Below are positions 39,503 to 47,856 of a stretch of 64,000 nt of DNA, piece after piece. Positions within the stretch are counted from its first letter, which is position 1. Every line of letters begins with the position of its first letter. The notes below the pieces were generated by a model. The model was given only the letters and a program-made list of their open reading frames with translations. It did no database searches and had not been told where the DNA came from. The stretch lies in NCBI GenBank assembly GCA_030427405.1, contig JAUHXK010000013.1, positions 1 to 64,000 of the forward strand, written 5' to 3'. The DNA comes from Alphaproteobacteria bacterium (GTDB lineage Bacteria > Pseudomonadota > Alphaproteobacteria > Rhodobacterales > Rhodobacteraceae). Made by a program: the position numbers and the translations under genes.

Positions 39503-40783
39503 TTAGTAGTTCGACAGGGTCTGAACGCAGGTCTCGGTCTCGGTGTTGTACATACCGCAACCCAGATCTTTCCAATCCGATTTCAGAACCGCCGATTCCG
39601 GCAGGAAATCGGTCCAGGCGTCGCCCGGCACAACATCGGTTTCACTGATGATATCGAACTGACCGTCTTCCTGGATCTCACCGATCAGCACCGGCTTGGC
39701 CAGGTGGTGGTTCGGCAGCATCACGGCTGTGCCGCCTGTCAGGTTCGGGAATTCCTGACCGTACATCGCGGCACGCACGGCGTCGACCTCGGTCGAGCCG
39801 GCCTCGGTCGCGGCGTTCACCCACATGTTGAAGCCGATGTAATGCGCCTCCATCGGGTCATTTGTCACGCGGTCCTCGCCCATGGTGGCTTTCCATGTCT
39901 CGACGAATTCGGCGTTGGCGTCCGTGTCGGCCGACTGGAAATAGTTCCACGCCGCCAGGTGCCCGACAAGGTTGGCGGTATCCAGACCCGACAGCTCTTC
40001 TTCGCCGACCGAGAAGGCCACGACCGGGATGTCATCCGCCGAAACGCCTGCCGCCGCGAGTTCTTTGTAGAAACCAATGTTGGCGTCACCGTTGATGGTC
40101 GAGATCACGCCAACCTTTTTACCATCCGCGCCCAGCGCGACCACGTCGGCCACGATCTTGGACCAGTCCGAATGACCGAAGGGCGTGTAATTGACAAAGA
40201 TATCCTCATCCGCGATGCCTTTGCCCTTCAGATAGCTTTCAAGGATGTTGTTGGTGGTACGCGGATAGACATAGTCAGTGCCCAACAGCGCAAATTTCTC
40301 GACCCCCAGTTCGTCCAGGAAATAGTCGGTCGCAGGGATCGCCTGCTGGTTCGGCGCGGCACCGGTGTAAAAGACGTTTTTCGAGCTTTCCTCACCCTCG
40401 TACTGAACCGGATAGAACAGCAGGCCGTTCAGTTCTTCGATGACCGGCAGAACCGATTTACGGCTGACAGAGGTCCAGTTGCCAAAGATCACGTCAACGT
40501 CATGCACGGTCAGCAGCTCACGCGCTTTTTCTGCAAACAATGGCCAGTCCGACGCGGGATCGACGACTACGGCCTCAAGCTGCTTGCCCAGCAGGCCGCC
40601 CTTGGCGTTTTGCTGGTCAATCAGCATCAGCATCGTGTCTTTCAACGTGGTTTCCGAGATCGCCATCGTACCCGACAGCGAATGCAATACACCCACCTTG
40701 ATGGTGTCTTCCGCCGAAAGCGCCGCGGTTGCCATAGCCGCAAAAAGCGCCGATCCGGCGAGCGTGGATTTCAAATATGTCAT
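39503..40783 (-). CDS. urtA: Urea ABC transporter substrate-binding protein UrtA
   Basis: A 426-residue periplasmic binding protein. The signal peptide is about 24 residues (ending ATAALSA, then EDTIKVG). The core shows VGVLHSLSGTMAISE, QNAKGGLLGK and the long UrtA-specific stretch around LFYPVQYEGEESSKNVFYTGAAPNQQ. Residues LGCGMYNTETETC near the C terminus suggest a disulfide. It captures urea outside the inner membrane and opens the urtABCDE operon. Its promoter should lie in 40784-41000. Confidence 0.95.
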   Translation of the reverse strand: MTYLKSTLAGSALFAAMATAALSAEDTIKVGVLHSLSGTMAISETTLKDTMLMLIDQQNAKGGLLGKQLEAVVVDPASDWPLFAEKARELLTVHDVDVIFGNWTSVSRKSVLPVIEELNGLLFYPVQYEGEESSKNVFYTGAAPNQQAIPATDYFLDELGVEKFALLGTDYVYPRTTNNILESYLKGKGIADEDIFVNYTPFGHSDWSKIVADVVALGADGKKVGVISTINGDANIGFYKELAAAGVSADDIPVVAFSVGEEELSGLDTANLVGHLAAWNYFQSADTDANAEFVETWKATMGEDRVTNDPMEAHYIGFNMWVNAATEAGSTEVDAVRAAMYGQEFPNLTGGTAVMLPNHHLAKPVLIGEIQEDGQFDIISETDVVPGDAWTDFLPESAVLKSDWKDLGCGMYNTETETCVQTLSNY

Positions 40784-41225
40784 GTATACCTCCTGGCGGG
40801 ATCACAAGAGAGGGCTCGCGCAGAAGCGTGCTCTTCTTCGTCCTGTTCCCCGCTACCGTTGTTGCGTTTTGTGTGTCGAACCTGTCCGAGGTCCAATTCG
40901 CGCAGCCGTCACACACCCCCGGGGCAAATCCGTCGCGGGCATCGATACGGTCGCTGCATCGCGGCAAGCTTGGCAATTTGCTTGCCGAACCCCGCCAGAG
41001 AATTGAGCAAGGCTGCCTAAACTTTCATCGCAGACTCAGCTTTTGGTCAAAAAACTGTCACAATTGGCGAGGCTCTGGCCGGTGTGCCCAACCAGAATGC
41101 TATCGCGGCGACAGTATTGGGCGCGATGTACGGCTGGATCATCCGAACATGCGGGCCGCCGTCACCTTTGGTCGTCGCGCTGGGGTCTTTTGTGATGCAT
41201 GGTGTCTGGCCATCACTGGCCAAAC
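40784..41225. other. Intergenic region upstream of urtA
   Basis: About 440 bases. It must carry the urtA promoter (leftward) and the 3' flank of the membrane-protein gene. Contents I can support: a dense set of inverted repeats at 40963-40986, a TGGCCA-N4-TGGCCA repeat at 41207-41222 before the convergent stop, and a short open frame on the plus strand (41084 onward) listed separately. No rRNA or tRNA. Confidence 0.5.
40963..40986 (-). promoter_or_regulatory. Inverted repeats with a sigma-54-like element upstream of urtA
   Basis: GGCAAGC (40963-40969) pairs with GCTTGCC (40980-40986), and GGCAA-N5-TTGCC nests within (40972-40986). Read on the minus strand the latter gives GGCAAGCAAATTGC, which keeps the GG-N10-GC spacing and the GGCA/TTGC cores of a -24/-12 promoter. 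It lies about 190 bases before the urtA ATG. Being palindromic, it could equally be an operator. Confidence 0.35.
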
Positions 41226-41308
41226 CTAGATCGGCAGAAGAAAGAACAGCGTCTTGCGCAGGAATTTCCCGCCCCGGCGAACCAAGCGCTGCGGTGCGTG
41301 GCGGATGA
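41084..41308 (+). CDS. Small hypothetical ORF, possible remnant of a XapX-like membrane protein
   Basis: A 74-residue open frame starting with GTG. The part AATVLGAMYGWIIRTCGPP and the following SPLVVALGSFVMHGV has the hydrophobic-SPxPPxVAL-hydrophobic character of XapX/DUF1427 proteins, but the match is by eye and weak. No clear ribosome site precedes it, and its last third overlaps the 3' end of the convergent membrane-protein gene, where it loses any family character. It may be a decayed fragment or chance. Confidence 0.2.
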   Translation: MPNQNAIAATVLGAMYGWIIRTCGPPSPLVVALGSFVMHGVWPSLAKPRSAEERTASCAGISRPGEPSAAVRGG

Positions 41309-42941
41309 CAAATGTGCTGTCCTCGGGCACGATTGTATAGCCTTCGCTGTAAACGCTCAGGAAATCATGCTGCGCCCGCAGGGCGAATTGCCCGCCCCAG
41401 TCAAAGGCCGCCAAATCCATCGGGTCGGCGCCTTCGGCCTCGTCCGGGGGCATAAGGCGCATGGTGCCGCCATCCACACGCAAGATCACGGAACCCGGCC
41501 CCTCGACCACCGAAAAGAACAGCCGGTATTGAAGGATCGCGGCCAGCTTGAGGCTAAAGACGCTTCGAAACCGCACGTTCTGCGAAAAGGCGGCCAGGTT
41601 TCTGACATTGAAATACAGTTTCCGCCCCTCGGGCAGGTCAACACGGACAAACCGATAGGAAAAATCGGCCTGCCCGCCAATCGTGTCAAAGCTTTGGGGA
41701 TCGAACCGCTGCATGCGCATCTTGGCGGCAAAAAGGCGCTGAAACAGCAACTGGCCCAGCCTAGGATAGGTGGGGCGCCCGAATTCGATGGGGCGCACGA
41801 TATGGCCAAAGCTGCCATACCACAGCTGGTCGCCAAGCGGGATCTTGTACCCGTTGGCCCCGTCGGTCCGGGTAATGTCTTGCCCGGCAAGCGCGGCATC
41901 ACCCTGTTGCGGCGCGCCAACAGTCAGGAACATCCCACCAGACTTGGTATCAAAGACATGGCGCGCCAGGATCGTCAGATAGCTTTTCAGCGTGACCATC
42001 GACAGCGAAATCCAGGACAGGATCGACAGGATCATGCCGGCAAGGAATAGCGCATCAATCCCCTTGTTGATGCGGCTGGTCGCTGTCTGCACCCTTTCGT
42101 TCAACCCGCCAAGGATCAGCGTGCGGACCGCATCGGTTCCGCCTTCGATCTTGCCCTGCCCGGCGTTCAGCGCTGTGTTTACCTCGGTCTGCAACTCTGA
42201 TCGGGCCGAGGCATAGGTATCGGCGATCGGTTTGAGGATCGAACGCTGCAGGCAATCCTTGACCTCGGGCGGCCAGACCACGGCAAGCAACCAATTGCAG
42301 CCCGGAACCTGGATACCCGAGAACTTTGTAAACGTGTCCGGCAACATCCCCTCGTCATGGTGGAACAGCGTCCTTGTCAGTTCGTTGCGCAGATTGTCGG
42401 ACTGCATGTCGATGCCTGACAAACGGGCATCCAGCCGCCTTTCGACCTGCGATTGCAGCGCCGCGCCGATGCGATCTACGGCGGCATGCATATCGCGGCG
42501 CAGATCAGGCCCATCGCCCTTGCACAGGATTTTCTGGCACGCGCCATTCCAGGCCGACCAGGGAACCTCGGGCAGGTCGTAGATTTCGGTAACCACTTTT
42601 TCATTGCGCCAGTGGATCAACAGGACGGACCCAAGCGCAAGACATCCGATCGGCAGCCAGAGCAGCAAGCTGCGCGCCGCAAGTCCCAACAGGCGACGGC
42701 CACCAAGTTTGCGCGCGATGTCACGCAAGTCGATCCACATCAACCGAACGGCCGGGCCGACCAGCGCCACCAGATAGGACAGCGCCATCAGGCCAATGCC
42801 GGTGGCATCGACACCCAGCCACACAACTCCGGCGCAGAACAACGCGCCAAGACCAAGATAGGTCAGCAGGAACCCTTTGCGCCACCACAACAGCCCGGCC
42901 AGAGCCAGCGCACAGGTTGCGGCGTAAAGCTCGACAATCAT
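41226..42941 (-). CDS. Uncharacterised five-helix membrane protein with a cytoplasmic beta-rich domain
   Basis: I do not recognise this 571-residue protein. Hydrophobic segments lie near residues 4-20, 24-42, 48-68, 89-109 and 296-317. Basic loops (WRKG; RDIARKLGGRR) put the N terminus outside, so residues 110-295 would be periplasmic; this part holds four cysteines (135, 140, 215, 230), enough for two disulfides, and is otherwise helical. Residues 330-571 would be cytoplasmic and beta-rich; the stretch LYFNVRNLAAFSQNVRFRS, then VVEGPGSVILRV, faintly recalls the AIM24 fold. The stop abuts the short plus-strand frame. Same direction as the Cys-rich gene upstream. Confidence 0.75.
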   Translation of the reverse strand: MIVELYAATCALALAGLLWWRKGFLLTYLGLGALFCAGVVWLGVDATGIGLMALSYLVALVGPAVRLMWIDLRDIARKLGGRRLLGLAARSLLLWLPIGCLALGSVLLIHWRNEKVVTEIYDLPEVPWSAWNGACQKILCKGDGPDLRRDMHAAVDRIGAALQSQVERRLDARLSGIDMQSDNLRNELTRTLFHHDEGMLPDTFTKFSGIQVPGCNWLLAVVWPPEVKDCLQRSILKPIADTYASARSELQTEVNTALNAGQGKIEGGTDAVRTLILGGLNERVQTATSRINKGIDALFLAGMILSILSWISLSMVTLKSYLTILARHVFDTKSGGMFLTVGAPQQGDAALAGQDITRTDGANGYKIPLGDQLWYGSFGHIVRPIEFGRPTYPRLGQLLFQRLFAAKMRMQRFDPQSFDTIGGQADFSYRFVRVDLPEGRKLYFNVRNLAAFSQNVRFRSVFSLKLAAILQYRLFFSVVEGPGSVILRVDGGTMRLMPPDEAEGADPMDLAAFDWGGQFALRAQHDFLSVYSEGYTIVPEDSTFVIRHAPQRLVRRGGKFLRKTLFFLLPI

Positions 42942-43248
42942 GTCCGATGCACTCGCGGCAGGGCATGAAACCGATCTTTGGGCATGACAGCATCCTTTTC
43001 GACAGCGCCGACGGCAGTTCTGAGGACCTGCATAACCCCAGAACCGGCCGGGGAAGTATGAACACCGTCACCTTTGACCAAACAGCGATCCATGCGGCGG
43101 CAACCGCCAGACCCCAGCCCACCAGCGCGGTCAGGGTACGGGACGCAGCGTTTTGCGCGCGCCCGCCCGCGCCGTGAATTTGACTGATCTTATGTGCAGA
43201 AGACGCGCATAAGCGTATGCAAGTCAAGGATTTGCGTTGCCTTTGGCC
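42942..43248. other. Gap between two uncharacterised genes
   Basis: About 307 bases. A minus-strand frame from 43227 contains a hydrophobic stretch (LTALVGWGLAVAAAWIAVW) that could be a membrane helix, but the frame runs on into the next gene in the wrong register and lacks a ribosome site, so I do not call it. The DNA near 43145-43185 is very GC-rich. No hairpin with a T-run was found. Confidence 0.4.
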
Positions 43249-44226
43249 TCAGGCCTGCGGGGCAAGCTCTGCCATCTCGCGGTTGCGAATGCGCGCCTGG
43301 GCCCGAACCCGTTTGACAAAGGCCGGGGGCAATTCCGGTGCTGCCCTCGCAAAACCGGTGCTGCTTGGGTCGCCGATGATCTGCCCATATTCAACCCAGG
43401 TACGAAAGGCGCAGACATCGCGCAGGCTGATATCGGGCCTTGTATTTGTGGTGCGCCCCGGCGTCGGCAGGTCCCGTTTGGAAAAATACTGCTTTTCAAC
43501 GTCCGCCCAATCCGGCGGCGTTTGAAACGCGGCCACATCGTCGGCATCCGAGAATTTGAAATCGGGGTATTTCGCACCGTATTCCGAACACCCGTGCGAG
43601 ATTTTTGAGGACACACCCGTGACATTCGCCTTGCTCTGGGCCTGTCGAAAGGCTTCGAGACAGGCGCGCGCCTCGGGGATGGATTGGCAATAGATATAAG
43701 CCTTGTATGGGTATTTGATACCGTCGCGCAGTTCGATCATGCATTTGCGCGCGTTGTCGCCCGGCAGGTCCAGCGACAGCAGCAGGAAATAGGTCTGGAA
43801 CAGCGCCGCAACAGACTCCGGCAGGATCTGAACCTTGTAGCAATCGTGGCACAATCGCGAGATCGCGCCGGTTTCGGCAAAGAATTTCAACCGTTCGCCG
43901 CAATGCGCATGAATGCCGTTGATGGTCATCGCCCGGCCCGAAAATATCTGTCCGACAGGCGGAACCCGCAAGACCCCGGCAGTAGTCAAAAGCCCCACCC
44001 ATCGGGAATAATGCGCATGCGTTCGGGCAGGATCGGCCAGGGCCTCTTGCCATCCAGGGCGCAGGGTTTTGCGGATCTCGGCCTGCACGGTTCCAAAGCG
44101 GCCCGCGCGCCCGGTTTCGCCCGGTTGCATTTCAAGCAAGGTCACCAGCCTCTTGACCGCAGGCATATCACCGGGTTGCATCTGCACCCGGTTTTCAAGC
44201 CTTTCGATCTGCAGGGCCCTGTTCAC
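43249..44226 (-). CDS. Uncharacterised cysteine-rich cytoplasmic protein
   Basis: I do not recognise this 325-residue protein. It has no signal peptide or membrane span. It has at least eight cysteines; Cys119, Cys136 and Cys139 (within HCGERL and LCHDCY) look like a metal or iron-sulfur site, and more lie at 172, 190, 199 and 223. The start is GTG at 44226, supported by AGGAGG five bases upstream. It follows hemY by 45 bases on the same strand and may share its transcript. Confidence 0.78.
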   Translation of the reverse strand: MNRALQIERLENRVQMQPGDMPAVKRLVTLLEMQPGETGRAGRFGTVQAEIRKTLRPGWQEALADPARTHAHYSRWVGLLTTAGVLRVPPVGQIFSGRAMTINGIHAHCGERLKFFAETGAISRLCHDCYKVQILPESVAALFQTYFLLLSLDLPGDNARKCMIELRDGIKYPYKAYIYCQSIPEARACLEAFRQAQSKANVTGVSSKISHGCSEYGAKYPDFKFSDADDVAAFQTPPDWADVEKQYFSKRDLPTPGRTTNTRPDISLRDVCAFRTWVEYGQIIGDPSSTGFARAAPELPPAFVKRVRAQARIRNREMAELAPQA

Positions 44227-44271
44227 CGTGACCTCCTGTCCGGGGCAGACGGTATGACCGACCCGCGCTCC

Positions 44272-45756
44272 TCAGGGTTTCTGCGCATCCTCGGGAACCG
44301 ATTCCGCTTCGACCTCGATCACCTCTGCCTCGGCGGGCTCGTCCCCTTGTTCCGGTTCGGCGGGGGCTGAATTGTCCTCAAGCGCGCCGACGATCAGGGG
44401 CAGCATGTGAACACCGGTTGCACTGGCGATTTCCGGCGTTTGCGGGGTTTGCCAACTGAGCGTGTCGAAGCTGTGGCAGTTCTGGCAGACCGGGGCCCAT
44501 TCCGGCTGGATGTCATGGCAATTGTCGCAGACCCATTGTGGCCCGCGCGGCGCGTTCAACGCCTTGGCCAACCAGCCCTGCACGACCGAATCCGCCGCCC
44601 CTTCGCCCCGCTCGATCGCGGCCATCAGGGTATAGGCGCGCGCATCGCCCTGCTTTTCGACAATATCGCCCAGCGCGCGGCGCGCTTCGGGGAAATCCTC
44701 GGCAACGATGTTCAGTTCGGCCAGAATCAGCCGCGTTTCCATGTTTTCCGGGTGCGTCCGGGTCAGGGTGGCAAACCGTTTGATCCGGTCCCGCGGAGTT
44801 TCCTCGGGCGCAATTTCGGCAAAGGCATGCGCCAGATCCGGGTGAGGTTGCACATCCCAGGCCTTTTTCAGGATTTTGGCGGCAGCACGTGCCTTGCCCT
44901 TGGCGATATAGGCCCGCGCCGCCATGGCAGCAGCCGGAACCAGGTCAGGCGACAGGCGATTGGCTTCGATTGCGTGCTCTTGTTGCGCGACCGTCGCGTC
45001 TTCTTTCAGGATGTCGCGGGCCTCGGACAGGGCAAGAACCGCATCGCGGCGCTTGAACACGTCGCGTGGCAGATACCCGGCCTTGAGCTTGGCGGTCAGC
45101 GTCGACCGGGCCCCGGCCCAGTCTTGTGCCTTGGTCTGAAGGTTCAGCAGCACATCCTGCGTTTCCTGGTGGCGCGGCTTGATCAACAGCGCCTTCTCGG
45201 CCAGCTTGCGCGCGGTTTCGTCGTCCCCTTCGGCAAGCTTCTGTTTCATGATACCGCGCACACCAACAAACCGGGTGGCGTTGTTGGTGACCAGTTTCTT
45301 GTAGGTATCGGCCGCCTTTTTCGTGTCGCCGGTCATCTCTGCCGCCTGCGCAACCAGCAGGTTAGTCAATTCGGGCTTGTTCAGCAGCTTTTCGGCCTTT
45401 GTGGCCTTGGTCATGGCCGTCCGCCCCTCGCCCGAGGCCAGCGCCATCAGGCCGTCGGAAAGCGCCTGATACCCGCGTTGTTCCCGGCTGCGGTCAAAAT
45501 AGCGCGACAGGGCGGTTTCATCGCCATTGAGGAACTTCAACGTGGCGATCAGCAGGCCCAGCAATTTGAAAAACAGCCACGCCCCAAACACCAGCACGCC
45601 CAGCGCCATGGCCGATTGCAATGGGCTAAGCGTGTATTCCATTCCGGCAACCGTGACCTGCACGCCGCCGCTGGTATCCATCAGGAACATGGCACCCATG
45701 GCCAGAAGGCCGATAATCGCAACAAAAACAAGGATTTTTAACAATGACCACAGCAT
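44272..45756 (-). CDS. hemY: HemY-like TPR membrane protein with C-terminal zinc ribbon
   Basis: A 494-residue protein. Two N-terminal membrane spans (about residues 3-24 and 42-66) enclose a short periplasmic loop, the HemY_N pattern; the body is TPR helices (KAADTYKKLVTNNATRFVG; KPRHQETQDVLLNL). Near the C terminus CDNCHDIQPEWAPVCQNC forms a two-CxxC zinc ribbon, reminiscent of LapB/YciM. This HemY has no protoporphyrinogen oxidase activity; its link to haem synthesis is by operon. Ten bases separate it from mic60. Confidence 0.88.
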   Translation of the reverse strand: MLWSLLKILVFVAIIGLLAMGAMFLMDTSGGVQVTVAGMEYTLSPLQSAMALGVLVFGAWLFFKLLGLLIATLKFLNGDETALSRYFDRSREQRGYQALSDGLMALASGEGRTAMTKATKAEKLLNKPELTNLLVAQAAEMTGDTKKAADTYKKLVTNNATRFVGVRGIMKQKLAEGDDETARKLAEKALLIKPRHQETQDVLLNLQTKAQDWAGARSTLTAKLKAGYLPRDVFKRRDAVLALSEARDILKEDATVAQQEHAIEANRLSPDLVPAAAMAARAYIAKGKARAAAKILKKAWDVQPHPDLAHAFAEIAPEETPRDRIKRFATLTRTHPENMETRLILAELNIVAEDFPEARRALGDIVEKQGDARAYTLMAAIERGEGAADSVVQGWLAKALNAPRGPQWVCDNCHDIQPEWAPVCQNCHSFDTLSWQTPQTPEIASATGVHMLPLIVGALEDNSAPAEPEQGDEPAEAEVIEVEAESVPEDAQKP

Positions 45757-45766
45757 GGCAGGACCT

Positions 45767-46990
45767 TCAGTTCGAGTTCGCGCTTGAACCAAGCGCATGT
45801 GCGGCAGCCACGGCGGAAACCCGTGTCTGGGCGGCCTGTTCCCAATCGGCCAAGGCGGGCTGGGCGTCCTGGGGCAGGGATTTCAGCTCTGTCAGGGTGG
45901 TGGCAATGTCACCGTCAGCCAGTGCGGCCTGGGCCCGCGACAGGATGGCGTCGGGGTCGTCACCATCTTTGGGTGTGACCGATCGTGCCCCCGTTTGACG
46001 CTGCAAAAACGCCACCAGACCGGACCCCTTGTCTGCCTCGCGCGCTGCGGCCAACGCCACGCGTGCCGCGGGCGTGAATGATTCCTGCAGGGCGGCCACG
46101 GTCGGAACCCCGTTTGCCGCCGAAGACGTCAGCGCGTCGGGCACATCCAGGCCACCGGCCTGAAGTTCGGCAACCAGATCGGCGTAGGGCTGCCCGGCAT
46201 CAAGTTGCCCATGCAGGCGGGACAGGATCGCCGCATTGGTGGCGGCGCGCGCTTCGGCGGCGGCCTTCGCCTCAAGCGCCTGCGCGTCGGCCACCATCTT
46301 TTCCACTTCGGCCCGTTGCGCGGTCAGCGACTCCTGCAACTTTTTCAGCTCGGCCTCGAAGGCGGCAGTTGTTTCGGGCGAGGCACCTTGTGTGAGCGTG
46401 CCGCTTTCCAGATCGGCCAACCGGCTGGTCAGCGGGTCGATTTTGCCCGCCAGGCCGTCAACGCTGGCCTTCAGCGCGTCCAGCTCGCTGGCCACAGGAT
46501 CAATCTGGCTGGTCAAGGCGTTCACCTTGTCGGCCAGACCTGCGCCATCGGTCACGGATTTCGTCAATGCCGCGATCTGTTCCGTCTGGTCGGAAAGCTT
46601 GGTTTCCAGCGCAGCAATGGCGTCGGACGGGTCGGGCCCGCCGGGCAATATCACGTCGCTGCGCCCCGCAAAGAACCCAAGTGCGGCTGCAAGGACCCCA
46701 CCAATCAGGGCAGGAACGAAACCGCCGCGTTTTTCAACAACACGCTCTGGTGTTTTCGCTTCGGCTTCGGCTTCGGCTTCGGCTTCGGCTTCGGCTTCGG
46801 CTTCGGCTTCGGCTTCGGCTTCGGCTTCGGCTTCGGCTTCGGCTTCGGAGGAGCCCTCGTCCGGTTCGCTCATGCCGTCAACACCGGATGGCGCTTCAGG
46901 CGCTTCGGTCTCCGGGTGCGCGTCCTGTTCCGTCAGATCCGATTTCGGGTTGTCCACCGGTTCCTGATCCCCGTCCTTTTTGGCAGCCAC
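45767..46990 (-). CDS. Alphaproteobacterial mitofilin/Mic60-like inner-membrane protein
   Basis: A 407-residue homologue of mitofilin, the membrane-shaping protein of intracytoplasmic membranes and mitochondrial cristae. A cytoplasmic acidic tail carries about 15 Glu-Ala pairs, then one membrane span (FVPALIGGVLAAALGFFAG), a long coiled coil (IAALETKLSDQTEQIAAL onward) and a C-terminal mitofilin-type domain. The start is GTG at 46990 with AAGGGG upstream; a TTG at 47023 is the other option. It lies between hemD and hemY, the usual home of this gene in the class. Confidence 0.85.
   Translation of the reverse strand: MAAKKDGDQEPVDNPKSDLTEQDAHPETEAPEAPSGVDGMSEPDEGSSEAEAEAEAEAEAEAEAEAEAEAEAEAEAEAKTPERVVEKRGGFVPALIGGVLAAALGFFAGRSDVILPGGPDPSDAIAALETKLSDQTEQIAALTKSVTDGAGLADKVNALTSQIDPVASELDALKASVDGLAGKIDPLTSRLADLESGTLTQGASPETTAAFEAELKKLQESLTAQRAEVEKMVADAQALEAKAAAEARAATNAAILSRLHGQLDAGQPYADLVAELQAGGLDVPDALTSSAANGVPTVAALQESFTPAARVALAAAREADKGSGLVAFLQRQTGARSVTPKDGDDPDAILSRAQAALADGDIATTLTELKSLPQDAQPALADWEQAAQTRVSAVAAAHALGSSANSN
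46758..46847. repeat. Perfect hexanucleotide tandem repeat, 15 copies of GCTTCG
   Basis: Ninety bases of uninterrupted GCTTCG inside the mic60 gene. On the coding strand it reads GAAGCC over and over, so each unit adds one Glu-Ala pair. As the unit is two codons, gain or loss of copies by slippage keeps the frame and only changes the length of the acidic cytoplasmic linker before the membrane span. Confidence 0.95.
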
Positions 46991-47045
46991 CGTCGCATTC
47001 CCCTTATCGATTCCAAAAAACAAACGAACTACAGACCCGGTCAGG

Positions 47046-47759
47046 TTAATCCGGGCCTAGGTTACCCTCAACCCGCATCACATGTTTCACAAGCTTTTTA
47101 ACGGCCTTCCGCATCTTCTTCGGCGTTGGCCGCTTGGCGACTTTCAAACGCTCATACCCCAATTTTTTAAGGGGTTCTGCGGTCGCTTCGCTGATCGCGA
47201 CCATCCACAGGGGCGCAGGTCCGGTCCAGACATCGGCAAATTGTCGCGCGGTGCGCGGCGAGAACACCGGGGCCACGACCGGGGCGCAACCGGCCGCCAT
47301 TTCGGCGGCTTCGGCGGTCAGCGGCAGCAGGCGCTGCTGGTAAATCGGCTGTTCATGCACCGTCAGGCCCATCTCGGTCAGGTGTTCTGAAACGTCGCCA
47401 CGGCTGTGTTCGCCCCTCAGATGCAACAACGGGCTTTCTGGGCGTATCCGCAGCAAGGCCGCGACCAGTTCTTCGGCGGTTGCGCCAACCATCTGCGCGT
47501 CCCACCCGGCCCCCTGGGCGGTTCCGGTTGTGGCCTGACCCACGCAATAGGCGGGCAGCGATCTGTCGACACCAAGCGTTGCCGCCGCGTTGACCGCGTT
47601 GGCCGAAGTAAAGACCAGGCCGCGCATGTCCCGCGTCTGCACGTCAACGGCAAGTGTCCTGATGTCCAGCAAAGGCGAATGCACAATACGCACCCTGGAC
47701 CGGATGCGGTTTGGAAGTTGCGCAACAAACCTTTCCGAGGCGGCACGAGGGCGGGTCAT
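47046..47759 (-). CDS. hemD: Uroporphyrinogen-III synthase HemD
   Basis: A 237-residue HemD that closes hydroxymethylbilane to uroporphyrinogen III for haem, sirohaem and cobalamin. The family is divergent but [11 protein letters not shown] at the start, [15 protein letters not shown] in the first domain and SPRTARQF with [13 protein letters not shown] in the second are recognisable. A basic tail ([18 protein letters not shown]) is unusual. The ATG at 47759 fits the family start. hemC, often just upstream, is not here: the divergent tsaD begins 98 bases away. Confidence 0.87.
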   Translation of the reverse strand: MTRPRAASERFVAQLPNRIRSRVRIVHSPLLDIRTLAVDVQTRDMRGLVFTSANAVNAAATLGVDRSLPAYCVGQATTGTAQGAGWDAQMVGATAEELVAALLRIRPESPLLHLRGEHSRGDVSEHLTEMGLTVHEQPIYQQRLLPLTAEAAEMAAGCAPVVAPVFSPRTARQFADVWTGPAPLWMVAISEATAEPLKKLGYERLKVAKRPTPKKMRKAVKKLVKHVMRVEGNLGPD

Positions 47760-47856
47760 CAACAAATACAACGATCGGCACTCTCGGCCTTGGGATTGTT
47801 TGCGTCCGCGCAGGGTGATACCCCGCTTGTCAGTCATGATGCAATGGATCAGGCCA

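Noticed and set aside
42721..43227. A 168-codon minus-strand frame with one hydrophobic stretch
   Set aside because: More than a third of it is an out-of-frame reading of the membrane-protein gene, and it lacks a ribosome site.
46758..46847. CRISPR-like array
   Set aside because: The repeat is a pure six-base tandem without spacers and lies inside a coding sequence.
46205..47101. Plus-strand frames rich in Phe-Gly or Ser-Ala through the hexanucleotide tract
   Set aside because: They are products of reading the GCTTCG repeat in other frames; Mic60 on the minus strand explains the region.
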